A DNA stretch of 14,554 bases from JBDIVL01 sp039794405 (GCA_039794405.1 JBDIVL010000066.1:1-14554); one strand, 5' to 3'; positions 1 through 10,300 are shown, counted from the stretch's first letter. Notes: generated by a model not told the origin, from the letters alone. Numbers and translations are program-made.

Positions 1-127
1 TCGCCAACCCCTGCTTCGCCAACATATGCGTTATCACCGCCGTCAACGTCGTCTTACCATGATCCACATGCCCTATCGTCCCTACATTCACATGCGGCTT
101 CGTCCGCTTAAATACCTCTTTACCCAT
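1..127 (-). CDS. tuf: Elongation factor Tu, N-terminal 42 codons (cut by the window edge)
   Basis: EF-Tu is the GTPase that carries aminoacyl-tRNA to the ribosomal A site. The visible part is the N-terminus, with the typical KPHVNVGTIGHVDHGKTTLT stretch; the P-loop GHVDHGKT lies at residues 19-26. The start is fixed by the strong GGAGG at 136-140, 8 bases from the ATG. It follows fusA after 32 bp without a terminator, the usual end of a str operon. The rest of the gene lies beyond base 1, so completeness cannot be judged. Its composition is odd: 66 of 127 bases are G or C (52%), 28 of 42 codons end in G and none in C, unlike fusA next door. Identification is very secure from sequence and position. 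Whether this is one of two tuf copies cannot be seen here. Confidence 0.97.
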   Translation of the reverse strand, partial: MGKEVFKRTKPHVNVGTIGHVDHGKTTLTAVITHMLAKQGLA

Positions 128-135
128 TGCTTAAA

Positions 136-140
136 CCTCC
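136..140 (-). promoter_or_regulatory. Shine-Dalgarno site of tuf
   Basis: The minus strand reads GGAGG here, followed by 8 bases and the ATG of tuf. It is a strong site and sits inside the 32 bp fusA-tuf gap, supporting co-transcription with fusA and separate, efficient initiation of tuf. Confidence 0.8.
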
Positions 141-159
141 GATATTTGTCTTGAAATTT

Positions 160-2220
160 CTATGCGACACTACTAAGCACTTTAGCCGGTGCAGGTCTAT
201 ATTCTAATGGTTCCATGGTATAAGTTCCTCTGCCCTGAGTTATGGACCGTAATACCGTTGCATACCCAAACATTTCTGCAAGAGGTACATCACCTTTAAT
301 AATCCTAATATTTCCTCTAGTAATTATCTCATTAATATTCGCTCTACGGCTATGGATCTCACTAATTACATCACCCATATATTGTTCTGGGATAGCAATC
401 TCCAAGGACATTATTGGTTCTAATAATATTGATTTTGCCATTTCCACGCCCTTTCTCAAGGCAATACTTGCTGCGGTATAAAAGGCTAAATCAGACGAAT
501 CTACAGGATGGGTGGAACCATCTGTTAAAGTAACTTTTATATCAATAAGAGGATAACCTCCGGCTACACCGGTAGTCGCTGTTTCCCTAATTCCTTTTTC
601 TACAGACCTTATATACTGTTTAGGAATTTTTCCTCCAACAATATCATCAACAAAAGTTACCGGTTCTTCACCCTTACATGGTTCTAATGTAATCCATACG
701 TGTCCATATTGGCCGTGGCCACCAGTCTGTTGAATAAATTTACCTTCAACTTCGACCTTTTTACCTATGGTTTCCCTATACGATACTTTTGGTGCCCCTA
801 CATTAGCATCTACTTTATATTCGCTCAACATTCTATTTTTAATTACTTCTAAATGAAGCTCACCCATACCAGAGATAATCAACTGTCCAGTCTCTTGATC
901 CATGTGGGTTTTGAATGTAGGATCTTCTTTTGCTAATTTTGCCAAGGCAATTCCCAGCTTTTCTTTTTCGGCTTCTGTCTTCGGTTCGATTGCCATCGAT
1001 ATTACTGTTTCCGGGAATTCCATCTTCTCTAAAACTACAAGATTATCAGGATCAGATAAGGTATCTCCAGTAACAGTGTATTTTAAACCAATTACAGCTC
1101 CAATATCGCCAGCTGAAAGTTCATTAATTTGCTCTCTTGTATTAGCATGCATCTTATAAATACGACTGATTAACTCTTTTTTATCTTTTCCAGAATTTAC
1201 AACTCTTTCACCGGAGTTTATTTTCCCAGAGTAAACCCTTATAAAAGTCAGATCTCCATGCTTATCCGACGCTATTTTGAAAGCCAAGGCACTAAAAGGT
1301 TCTGTAGGAAGAGGCTTCCTCGTTGATTCCTCATCAGTATCAGGATTAATACCCACAATTGCTTTCTTATCAAGCGGTGAAGGTAAATAATCACATACTG
1401 CATCGAGAAGAGGTTGTACCCCTTTTTTCTTAAACGCAGAACCACATAAAACTGGCACTAGCTTAAGATTAATAGTTCCTTCTCGTATAGCCCTCATTAT
1501 TTCATCAGTTGACACAGATTCGCCACTAAGATATTTTTCCGTTAACCAATCAATTTCCTCCGCCAACCCCTCAATCATTTTCTCGCGATATGTCTTAGCT
1601 TCTTTTTTATAGTCTTCCGGAATTTCTTCTATAGTGAAATTAACTCCTAATTTATCGACATCATCTGAATATACTAAAGCTTTCATCTTTACAAGGTCAA
1701 TAACGCCTCTAAATTCTTGTTCTTTACCGATAGGCAGTTGTATAGGTATTGCTTTAAAACCTAGTCTTTCGTTAATTTCATCAACAACCTTTAAGAAATC
1801 AGCCCCGACACGATCCATCTTATTTACAAAACAGACCCTAGGTACACCGTACCTGTCAGCTTGACGCCATACCGTTTCTGACTGTGCTTCAACACCACCT
1901 ACACCACAAAAAACGCAAATCGCACCATCAAGCACACGGAGCGATCGTTCTACCTCCACGGTAAAATCTACATGGCCTGGTGTGTCAATCAAATTAATTT
2001 GATAATCATTCCAGGAACATGTTGTCGCAGCTGCTGTAATAGTAATTCCACGCTTTTGTTCCTCCTCCATCCAATCCATTACAGCTGTTCCTTCATGAAC
2101 TTCACCCATTTTATATGATTTCCCAGTATAATAAAGGATGCGTTCGGTAGTGGTTGTTTTACCGGCATCAATATGTGCCGCAATACCAATATTTCTCATT
2201 TTTTCCATTTCTGTACCCAT
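160..2220 (-). CDS. fusA: Elongation factor G (686 aa)
   Basis: EF-G is the cytoplasmic GTPase that drives translocation of tRNA and mRNA and, with RRF, ribosome recycling. All GTPase motifs are visible: G1 AHIDAGKT at residues 15-22, G2 RGIT at 57-60, G3 DTPGH at 79-83 with the catalytic His83, G4 NKMD at 133-136 and G5 GSA at 260-262. Domain II follows at about 300-395, domain III at about 400-475, domain IV with HGQYGHV at 502-508 and SSDLAF at 575-580, and domain V from about 600 with the conserved SRRANI and LAEMFGYAT segments. The 686 residues match the usual 690-700. ATG codons at residues 5 and 8 are alternatives, but AGGAAG at 2229-2234 fits the first. It lies 17 bp after rpsG and 32 bp before tuf and ends in TAG. 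This is the str-operon copy; paralogues elsewhere are possible. Confidence 0.98.
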   Translation of the reverse strand: MGTEMEKMRNIGIAAHIDAGKTTTTERILYYTGKSYKMGEVHEGTAVMDWMEEEQKRGITITAAATTCSWNDYQINLIDTPGHVDFTVEVERSLRVLDGAICVFCGVGGVEAQSETVWRQADRYGVPRVCFVNKMDRVGADFLKVVDEINERLGFKAIPIQLPIGKEQEFRGVIDLVKMKALVYSDDVDKLGVNFTIEEIPEDYKKEAKTYREKMIEGLAEEIDWLTEKYLSGESVSTDEIMRAIREGTINLKLVPVLCGSAFKKKGVQPLLDAVCDYLPSPLDKKAIVGINPDTDEESTRKPLPTEPFSALAFKIASDKHGDLTFIRVYSGKINSGERVVNSGKDKKELISRIYKMHANTREQINELSAGDIGAVIGLKYTVTGDTLSDPDNLVVLEKMEFPETVISMAIEPKTEAEKEKLGIALAKLAKEDPTFKTHMDQETGQLIISGMGELHLEVIKNRMLSEYKVDANVGAPKVSYRETIGKKVEVEGKFIQQTGGHGQYGHVWITLEPCKGEEPVTFVDDIVGGKIPKQYIRSVEKGIRETATTGVAGGYPLIDIKVTLTDGSTHPVDSSDLAFYTAASIALRKGVEMAKSILLEPIMSLEIAIPEQYMGDVISEIHSRRANINEIITRGNIRIIKGDVPLAEMFGYATVLRSITQGRGTYTMEPLEYRPAPAKVLSSVA

Positions 2221-2228
2221 ATTATTAA

Positions 2229-2234
2229 CTTCCT
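2229..2234 (-). promoter_or_regulatory. Shine-Dalgarno site deciding the fusA start
   Basis: The minus strand reads AGGAAG, with 8 bases before the first ATG (2218-2220). The two in-frame ATGs at codons 5 and 8 have only A-rich sequence ahead of them, so the first ATG is preferred. Confidence 0.7.
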
Positions 2235-2237
2235 ACA

Positions 2238-2720
2238 CTAAAATTTTGACCATGCAAAGTGTGCAAAAGCTTTATTAGCTTCAGCCATCTTATGTGTATT
2301 TTCTCGCTGTGTTATTGCTATTCCCTGCTTCTTATACGCATCAATAAATTCGTCGGCCAAGCGTTGAAACATGGGACGTCCTTTTTTTCCTTTGGCCGCC
2401 TCTATTATCCATCGAATTGCCAATGAAGTTTGCCTTTGTTTTGGAACTTCTACTGGTACCTGATACGTCGCTCCACCCACACGTTTTGACCGCACCTCCA
2501 CTAATGGTTTAACATTATTCACAGCAGTTTCAAATACCTCGAGAGGAGCAACATCTGCTATCTTGTTTTCTACTGCTACCATTGCACTATAAAATACTTT
2601 CTCAGCAACAGTTTTCTTACCTTTTCTCATAAGATTATTAATAAATCTTGATACCAATTTACTTTTATATTTCGCATCTGGCTGTAAAAATACCTCTGTA
2701 CTCCTATATGCAAGTGCCAT
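2238..2720 (-). CDS. rpsG: 30S ribosomal protein S7 (160 aa)
   Basis: S7 is a primary 16S rRNA binding protein that nucleates assembly of the 30S head and lines the mRNA exit channel near the E site. The protein shows the family core: LQPDAKYKSKLVSRFINNLM near residues 12-31, the GKKTVAEKVFYSAM helix, and the GGATYQVPVEV segment near residues 82-92, followed by RQTSLAIRWI. The length is close to the usual 156. The very N-terminus lacks the common PRR-type basic start and reads MALAYRSTEV instead, a lineage variant. AAGGAG at 2731-2736, 10 bases before the ATG, supports the start. It sits 25 bp after rpsL and 17 bp before fusA, the classic str order, and ends in TAG. The short rpsL-rpsG gap leaves no room for the long intercistronic S7 repressor site known in E. 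coli. Confidence 0.97.
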   Translation of the reverse strand: MALAYRSTEVFLQPDAKYKSKLVSRFINNLMRKGKKTVAEKVFYSAMVAVENKIADVAPLEVFETAVNNVKPLVEVRSKRVGGATYQVPVEVPKQRQTSLAIRWIIEAAKGKKGRPMFQRLADEFIDAYKKQGIAITQRENTHKMAEANKAFAHFAWSKF

Positions 2721-2745
2721 AAACTACATTCTCCTTCGTAAAAAT

Positions 2746-3117
2746 CTATTTTGGGGTCTTTGTCCCATATTTAGAGCGAGAACGCCTCCTACCATCAACA
2801 CCCGCGCAATCTAACGTCCCACGAACAATATGATATTTAATACCAGGAAGGTCTCTTACACGGCCACCTCTAACAAGCACAATCGAGTGTTCTTGTAAAT
2901 TATGACCTTCTCCCGGAATATAAGCAGTTATTTCTCTGCCATTAGACAACCTTACTCTTGCCACCTTTCTCAAAGCAGAATTTGGTTTCTTAGGGGTTCT
3001 TGTCATAACCTGAAGACAAACACCCTTCTTTTGCGCACATTTTTCTAGGTCAGGGCTCTTACCCTTATTTTTAACTTTCCTTCTGCCTTTTCTGATCAAC
3101 TGATTTATCGTTGGCAT
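2746..3117 (-). CDS. rpsL: 30S ribosomal protein S12 (123 aa)
   Basis: S12 sits at the decoding centre and controls accuracy; it is the classic streptomycin-resistance protein. The family signature TPKKPNSALRKVARVRLSNG lies at residues 41-60 with Lys43 and Lys44 intact, and GEGHNLQEHS at 69-78. The loop around residues 84-92 reads GGRVRDLPG: Asp89, the residue that RimO modifies in some bacteria, is present, but position 88 is Arg (codon AGA, 2854-2856) where E. coli and M. tuberculosis have Lys. The length matches the family. It begins 15 bp after the rpoC stop, so it is almost certainly transcribed with rpoBC, and the rplGB-like gene found between rpoC and rpsL in Firmicutes is absent. Ribosome binding may use GGAG or AAGAGA just upstream. 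It ends in TAG. Confidence 0.98.
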   Translation of the reverse strand: MPTINQLIRKGRRKVKNKGKSPDLEKCAQKKGVCLQVMTRTPKKPNSALRKVARVRLSNGREITAYIPGEGHNLQEHSIVLVRGGRVRDLPGIKYHIVRGTLDCAGVDGRRRSRSKYGTKTPK

Positions 3118-3132
3118 ATCTCTTCTTACTCC

Positions 3133-6100
3133 TTATTGGGTTGATGTGATAAGCTCTTTATCTTTTTGTTCTTCCAGTTCTTTTAAAGTAGCAATTTCTG
3201 TCGGTATTGCAGAAAGAGAACAATAGGTCTTATACCCAGTACCAGCTGGTACCAAATGCCCAAGAATAACATTCTCTTTCAATCCAACCAAAGGATCAGT
3301 TTTACCTTCAAGCGCCGCCCTGGTTAAAACCTTTGTAGTCTCTTGAAACGAAGCAGCAGATATAAAGCTGTCAGACTGTAAGGAAGCCTTGGTTATCCCC
3401 AACAATAAAGGTTTCGCTGTTGCAGGTTTTCCACCTTTTTCAATTATCCTTTTGTTCTCTTCTTTAAACTTAAACTTATCTACAATCTGCCCTGGTAAAA
3501 AGTTAGTATCACCTACATCGTCCACTTTGACTTTTTTTAGCATTTGAGCAATAATAATCTCAATATGTTTATCATCTATAGGTACATTCTGGGAACGATA
3601 TACATTCTGAACCTCTTTTAACATATACGTCTGCAGCTCTTCCTCGCCACTTATCCTCAAAATATCCTGTAAAATAAGAGGTCCTTCCACAAGCGGACTA
3701 CCGGCCTTTATACGATCCGCCCTATGCACCTTTAAATGCTTACCTCTTGGTACCAGGTGCTCTATCTCCATACCTGTTTCACTCCTAACCAGTATAGTCC
3801 GTTTTCCTCGGCGTTTTTCACCTACTTCTACAATACCATCAATTTCACTCATAACTGCTGGATCTTTAGGTTTTCTTGATTCAAAAATTTCAGCTACTCT
3901 GGGTAATCCACCAGTAATGTCTTCAGTTCTTGATATTTCTCTTGGTGTTTTCGCAAGCAGCGTACCTGCAGTAACAAACTCACCTTCTTCAACTTCAACG
4001 TGTGCCTTTTCCGGAATTGGATATAATCCTAATATCTTTCCGGTTTCGTCTTCAATAATGATTTGTGGATGCAAATCGCCCTTATGCTCCATAATCACTT
4101 TTCGTTTAACTCCCGTTGTCGGGTCTGATTCATGCCTTACGGTCTTACCAACTACAATATCCTCAAAGCGAATCTTACCAGACATCTCGGTCAGTATAGG
4201 AATCATATGAGGGTCCCATCTGGTTAATACCTGGTAAGCAGTAACATTTTCGTTCTCTTTAACCAACACTTCAGCTCCAAGTACTACAGTATGCTTGTCA
4301 ATCTGTCTTCCTTTTGAGTCTAGCAGTAAAATTTCCCCATTTGCATTAATAGCGACATTCTTTCCCTGTGGATTTTTTACTACATTCAAGTTGCTGTATT
4401 TTACAATTCCTGCCCGCTTTGCTTTTGCTTCTGATTCTTCTACTGAGCGGGTTGCCGTACCACCAATATGGAATGTTTTCATGGTGAGCTGCGTACCGGG
4501 TTCTCCGATTGATTGCGCTGCAATAATCCCCACAGCCATACCTTCTTCAACAAATTTTCCCCTTGATAAATCCATCCCATAACACTTCACACATAACCCC
4601 AAAGACATTTCACATGTCAGTGGTGACCGAACTTTAATTTTTTCATAGCCTAAAGCTTCTATCCTTTTCGCTTTTTCTTCGGTAATTAGCTCATTTTCTC
4701 TTATAATCACTTCATCCTTTACCAAGTCTACTATATTATTCCTCGCAACTCGCCCGGTTATTATTTTGCTTAATGGCACCTCAACCTTTTCCCCTCGGTA
4801 AACAATACTCTTGGTAATACCATTTGTTGTGCCACAATCCTGAGCAGTTATCACCACATTCTGAGCTACGTCCGCCAACTTTCGTGTTAAATAACCAGAG
4901 TCTGCCGTCTTTAATGCGGTGTCTGCCAACCCTTTTCTTGCACCATGAGTGGAACTAAAATACTCTAGTACACCAAGTCCCTCTCTGAAATTAGCCTTTA
5001 TAGGGGTCTCAATAATCTTTCCTGAAGGTTTTGCCATCAAACCTCGCATACCTGCCAGCTGTCTTAATTGTTGTGAGCTACCCCTTGCACCCGATGCAGA
5101 CATAAGGTATACCGGATTCAAGTATGGTTTTCCATCTCTTGTATCATTTTTTAGCTCACTCAACATCTCCTCAGCAACTCTTTCACCAGCATAGGTCCAG
5201 GTATCTATAATCTGGTTATATCGCTCACCTTCTGTAATTATACCTTTTCGGTATAATTTTTGTATTCTTTCGATTTCTTCTTGTGTTTTATCTATAATCT
5301 CTTGCTTCTTTGCAGGCATTTTCACATCTATTATAGCAAACGAAAGCCCTGCCTTTGTGCATTCCTTGAAACCTATTTCTTTAATATCATCCAATAAAAC
5401 AATCGTTTTTTCCCTTCCAAGAAATTTATAACAATCTTGGATTATCCTGCTAATACCTTTCAAATCTAAAGTATAATTGTAGAAAGGCATCCCTTCAGGC
5501 AGTATGCTGTTAAAGACAATACGACCAACAGTTGTTTTACAAAAACCATTTTTTGGTTCCTCTTTACCGAGGCGGTCTTTAATGATTTTTGTCTGCTTTA
5601 ACCTTACCTCAATTTTTGTATGTAAGTGCACCCTTTTTGCGTTCAAAGCATAGATAACTTCTTCAGGTCCACTGAATATTTTCAGCTTTTCCTCAGACTC
5701 ATCCGTTATACTTGTTGTGAGATAAAAACAACCCAAAACGATATCCTGTGTAGGAGTTATAATAGGTTCTCCAGAAGCTGGAGAAAATATATTATTCGTA
5801 GATAACATAAGGGTGATAGCCTCAGATTGGGCCTCAATTGAAAGCGGAAGATGCACAGCCATTTGATCACCATCAAAATCAGCATTAAAGCCGCGACAAA
5901 CTAATGGGTGCAATTTAATAGCATTACCTTCTACAAGAATTGGCTCAAAGGCCTGTATACCCATCCTGTGTAATGTCGGTGCCCTGTTAAGGAGTACAGG
6001 ATGCCGTTTTACTACTTCATCAAGAATATCCCAAACTTCCTTATCCTTACGGCTTAACATCTTTTTTGCACTTTTAATTGTATCAGCAAGTCCTAATTCT

Positions 6101-7245
6101 TTTAATCTTCTGATAATAAAAGGCTGGAATAGCTCCAGAGCTATTTTTTTTGGCAAACCACATTGATACAGCTTCAACTCCGGACCTACCACAATTACAG
6201 AGCGTGCAGAATAGTCAACTCTTTTCCCTAGTAAATTTTCTCTAAAACGACCTTGTTTGCCTTTGATCATATCAGTTAAGGATTTTAAAGGTCTGTTATT
6301 ACTGCCTAAAACAGGCCGTTTTCCTCTTGTGTTGTCGAACAGAGCATCAATGGCTTGCTGCAACATTCGCTTCTCATTTCTTATGATTACTTCTGGAGCA
6401 TTCAAATCTATTAGCTTTTTTAACCGGTTATTTCTATTAATAATCCTTCTGTAAAGGTCATTTAGATCCGATGTAGCGAAGTTTCCGCTTTCCAATAAAA
6501 CTAATGGTCTTAGATCTGGTGGAATAACAGGAACAACACTCAGAACCATCCATTCTGGCTTATTTCCAGAGTCCCTAAATGCCTCTACAATCTCTAACCT
6601 TTTAATTATCTCCTTAGCACGCTGTTTAGATTTTGTTTGATTTAGCTCTTCTCGCAATTCTTTAGAGAGTGCTACTAAATCAAGTCTTTGCAAGAGGGAT
6701 CGTATTGCTTCAGCACCCATTCCAGCCTTGAAAGATTGTTCTCCATACTTTTCTCTGTTTACTTTGTATTCCTCTTCACTGAGTATCTGATATTCTTTAA
6801 GTGGAGCACCTCCAGGATCAATTACTACGTAGTCTTGGAAATAAATGACTCTTTCCAGAGAAGTAGTTTTCATACCTAAAAGCGTTCCCAAACGTGAGGG
6901 CATTGCTTTAAAAAACCATATGTGAACAATGGGTGCAGCTAAATTAATGTGCCCCATCCGCTTTCGTCTCACACGCGAATGAGTAATCTTCACACCACAA
7001 CGGTCACATATAATACCTTTATGCTTTATTCCCTTATATTTACCGCAAAAACACTCCCAATTGCGTTCTGGCCCAAAAATCCGTTCGCAAAACAAACCAT
7101 CTTTTTCCGCTCGATATGTGCGATAATTTATCGTTTCTGGTTTTTTTACTTCTCCATAAGACCAACTCCGTATATCTTCTGGTGATGCAAGAGAAATTTT
7201 TACCGCGCTATACTCGTTAATTTTGTCATATACTATATCAGCCAT
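3133..7245 (-). CDS. rpoC: DNA-directed RNA polymerase subunit beta' (1370 aa)
   Basis: RpoC is the catalytic beta' subunit of RNA polymerase. The N-terminal zinc ribbon has Cys65, Cys67, Cys80 and Cys83. The metal-binding NADFDGDQM lies at residues 454-462, its three Asp at 456, 458 and 460 holding the active-site Mg. The bridge helix spans roughly 757-792 (FSSTHGARKGLADTALKTAD). The second zinc site is Cys804, Cys878, Cys885 and Cys888. The trigger loop begins near 909 (AAQSIGEPGTQLTMKTFHIGG) and is interrupted by a large SI3-type insertion at about 930-1108, as in many Gram-negative bacteria, before TGGLPRVAEIFE resumes at 1111. The C-terminus has ILGHLVPAGTG near 1327-1337. GAGG 8 bases before the ATG supports the start. 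It lies 62 bp after rpoB and 15 bp before rpsL, and ends in TAA. No omega or alpha subunit gene is in the window. Confidence 0.99.
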   Translation of the reverse strand: MADIVYDKINEYSAVKISLASPEDIRSWSYGEVKKPETINYRTYRAEKDGLFCERIFGPERNWECFCGKYKGIKHKGIICDRCGVKITHSRVRRKRMGHINLAAPIVHIWFFKAMPSRLGTLLGMKTTSLERVIYFQDYVVIDPGGAPLKEYQILSEEEYKVNREKYGEQSFKAGMGAEAIRSLLQRLDLVALSKELREELNQTKSKQRAKEIIKRLEIVEAFRDSGNKPEWMVLSVVPVIPPDLRPLVLLESGNFATSDLNDLYRRIINRNNRLKKLIDLNAPEVIIRNEKRMLQQAIDALFDNTRGKRPVLGSNNRPLKSLTDMIKGKQGRFRENLLGKRVDYSARSVIVVGPELKLYQCGLPKKIALELFQPFIIRRLKELGLADTIKSAKKMLSRKDKEVWDILDEVVKRHPVLLNRAPTLHRMGIQAFEPILVEGNAIKLHPLVCRGFNADFDGDQMAVHLPLSIEAQSEAITLMLSTNNIFSPASGEPIITPTQDIVLGCFYLTTSITDESEEKLKIFSGPEEVIYALNAKRVHLHTKIEVRLKQTKIIKDRLGKEEPKNGFCKTTVGRIVFNSILPEGMPFYNYTLDLKGISRIIQDCYKFLGREKTIVLLDDIKEIGFKECTKAGLSFAIIDVKMPAKKQEIIDKTQEEIERIQKLYRKGIITEGERYNQIIDTWTYAGERVAEEMLSELKNDTRDGKPYLNPVYLMSASGARGSSQQLRQLAGMRGLMAKPSGKIIETPIKANFREGLGVLEYFSSTHGARKGLADTALKTADSGYLTRKLADVAQNVVITAQDCGTTNGITKSIVYRGEKVEVPLSKIITGRVARNNIVDLVKDEVIIRENELITEEKAKRIEALGYEKIKVRSPLTCEMSLGLCVKCYGMDLSRGKFVEEGMAVGIIAAQSIGEPGTQLTMKTFHIGGTATRSVEESEAKAKRAGIVKYSNLNVVKNPQGKNVAINANGEILLLDSKGRQIDKHTVVLGAEVLVKENENVTAYQVLTRWDPHMIPILTEMSGKIRFEDIVVGKTVRHESDPTTGVKRKVIMEHKGDLHPQIIIEDETGKILGLYPIPEKAHVEVEEGEFVTAGTLLAKTPREISRTEDITGGLPRVAEIFESRKPKDPAVMSEIDGIVEVGEKRRGKRTILVRSETGMEIEHLVPRGKHLKVHRADRIKAGSPLVEGPLILQDILRISGEEELQTYMLKEVQNVYRSQNVPIDDKHIEIIIAQMLKKVKVDDVGDTNFLPGQIVDKFKFKEENKRIIEKGGKPATAKPLLLGITKASLQSDSFISAASFQETTKVLTRAALEGKTDPLVGLKENVILGHLVPAGTGYKTYCSLSAIPTEIATLKELEEQKDKELITSTQ

Positions 7246-7307
7246 TTTTAAAACCTCTATATAAAATGGATAGTTCTATATCATTATTAAAGTTATTCCT
7301 TACTGCA

Positions 7308-10300
7308 CTACTCTTTTAAAACTTTCATTTTTTTCTTTTCTAATTTCAAACTTAAACCTAATCCGGCAATTTCATTCATAAGTACTTCAAATGATGCAGG
7401 TGTACCAGCTTCTAGCGTATTTTCCCCTTTTACCATAGACTCGTAAATCTTTGTCCTACCTTCTACATCATCGCTTTTCACGGTAAGCAGTTCCTGTAAA
7501 TTGTGAGCCGCACCGTACCCCTCTAGCGCCCATACCTCCATTTCACCAAACCTTTGCCCACCAAATCTAGCCTTTCCTCCCAGTGGTTGTTGTGTTATCA
7601 ACGAGTATGGTCCCGTTGCTCTTGCATGAACCTTCTCATCCACTAAATGATGGAGCTTTAACATGTACATATAGCCTGCAGTAACCTTTTGTTCAAAAGG
7701 CTCACCGGTACGTCCATCATACAAAACAGTTTTTCCGTCTGTAGGTAAATCAGCTTCTTTCAACGTTCCTCTGATCTCTTCCTCTGTTGCTCCTTCAAAA
7801 ATTGGCGTGACTACTCGCAATCCAAGCTTATGCGCTGCCCATCCCAAATGGGTCTCTAGAATCTGTCCTACATTCATTCTCGAAGGAACTCCCAATGGAT
7901 TCAAGAGCATCTCCACTCGTGTCCCATCTGCTAAAAAAGGCATATCCTCTTCAGGGAGAATTTTAGAAATGACCCCTTTATTGCCATGCCTACCTGCCAT
8001 TTTATCGCCTACAGATAGCTTTCTCTTTGTAGCGATTGATATCTTTGCAAGTTCCAACACGCCTGTAGGTAACTCGTCTCCCCGTTTTAAATGATTAACC
8101 TTCCTATCTCTTTCATCTTTTAAGTAATCTATTTTTTCAGAGTATTCTTTACTAATTTCTATTGCCTTTTCCTTCTTCTTTTTATTACTAAATTCTATAT
8201 TTTCTATATCAAAAAGATCTTCTATTACAAGAATCGACTTTACGGGCATTCCACGTTCAACCGTGTATGTTTGACCTGTCTGTATATCTACCAAGGGTTC
8301 GTTAATTTCTTCATCTATTGCCCTCAACATTTTGCTAAATTCTTTAGCAATATTTTCATCATATTTTGCCTCAATCTCATTTATTTCTTGTAAAATCTTT
8401 TGTCTTTTATCATCGGTGAGATAGGATTTTCTTGAAAATACCTGAGTATTTATGACAATGCCTTCCATACCAGACGGTACTTCTAATGATTCGTTTTTAA
8501 CGTCCTCTCCTGCCCGACCAAAGATAGCATGCAACAGTTTTTCCTCAGGAGATAACTCGCTCCTACTTTTTGGAGCTATTTTTCCAACGAGTATGTCTCC
8601 CGGTTTCACTTTCGTTCCTATTCTAATAACACCATTCTCGTCAAGATTTCTTAACGCCTTTTCAGAAACATTAGGTATGTCACGAGTAAATTCTTCTCTT
8701 CCTAATTTTGTTTCTCTGATCTCTACCTCAAACTCATCCCTATGTATCGAAGTAAACCGATCATCCTTTAATAGTGCTTCACTAATTACTATTGCATCTT
8801 CGAAATTATACCCATCCCATGTCATAAAGGCGACTAATACGTTTTTACCTAAACTAAGCTCTCCATTGCAAGTTGCAGCACCATCCGCGACAACTTCACC
8901 CTTTTTTACCTTTTGACCTTCAAACACTATTGGTTTTTGATTTAAACATGTGCCTTCATTCAATCCTACAAATTTTCTTAGTTTATAAACATCTCTTTCA
9001 TCAATTACGATCTCTTCAGCAGTTACCCTTGTTACAGACCCTGAACTCTCTGCCAGAACTGCCATACTCGAATTCTGAGCAACAACTTTTTCCATTCCCG
9101 TACCTACAATAGGTGGTTCGGTCTTTAATAGCGGAACAGCCTGCCTTTGCATATTAGAACCCATTAATGCCCTATTCGCATCACTGTGTTCTAGAAATGG
9201 GATTAAACTGGCAGACACCCCTACTAACTGTTTCGGTGACACATCCATATAATTCACATCTTTAAAACTAACCTGATGAAAGTCACCGTTGTGTCTGCAC
9301 AGCGTGCTTTCTTTTTCTACCTTTTCTGTTTCCTTAATTAACACATCAGCAGGAGCTATTAACTTGTTCTCTTCTTCATCTGCACGAAGATATGTTATCT
9401 TATCGGTAATTTTCCCTTTATCAATTATACGGTATGGAGTAATCAAAAAACCATATTCATCTGTTGTAGCGTATATACTTAGAGAAGCAATTAATCCAAT
9501 ATTTGTACCTTCTGGAGTCTCGATTGGACAGACCCTACCATAGTGTGAAACATGAACATCTCGAACTTCAAATCCTGCACGCTTTCTATTTAACCCACCA
9601 GGACCTAAGGCACTTAATCTTCTCTCATGAGTTAACTGCGCCAGTGGATTCGTCTGGTCTAAAACTTGCGAAAGTTCACTTCTACTAAAGAAATAATCAA
9701 TTGCCGAGAAAATAGTCTTAGAATTTACGAGAGAACGAGGAGTTAATTGGTCAGTATCCTTTACACTTAATCTTTCCTGTACTGTTCTCCTTAATTTTAG
9801 AAAGCCTTTACGCAACTCCTCACCGGCCAACTCATCTATTGTCCGAAGCCTTCGATTACCTAAATTATCGATATCATCAATAGAAACGCCCGGTTCTCCC
9901 TTACGTAACTTCATTATATAACGAACAGCTTCTACATAATCTTCTTTCTGCAAAGTCATCTCGGCTTCATTAATGTTGTGGCCTAATTTCCTATTTAATC
10001 TAAACCTCCCAACAGGCCCTAACCTATATCGTTTTACATCAAAGAATTTATCGTAAAACAACTGTTTAGCCTTTTCTACCTGCTGCGGATTTCCAGGACG
10101 GAATCTCGCATAAATCTTTAACAATGCATCTTCGTGTGATTTTGTAAAGTCCGATTCTAACGAATTCAATATTAATGGATCTTCAACCTTCTTAATTACC
10201 TCAATTTTCTTAATTTCCAAATCCGTAATGGCTTTTATCGTTGTATCAGAAATCTGGCGGCCTACTTCTAGGATAATCTCTCCAGTTTGAGGATTTACTA

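Noticed and set aside
8452..8916. Plus-strand open frame of 154 codons inside rpoB
   Set aside because: It lies wholly opposite the conserved coding sequence of rpoB, has Ser- and Phe-rich composition typical of an antisense shadow, and no recognisable domain or ribosome binding site.
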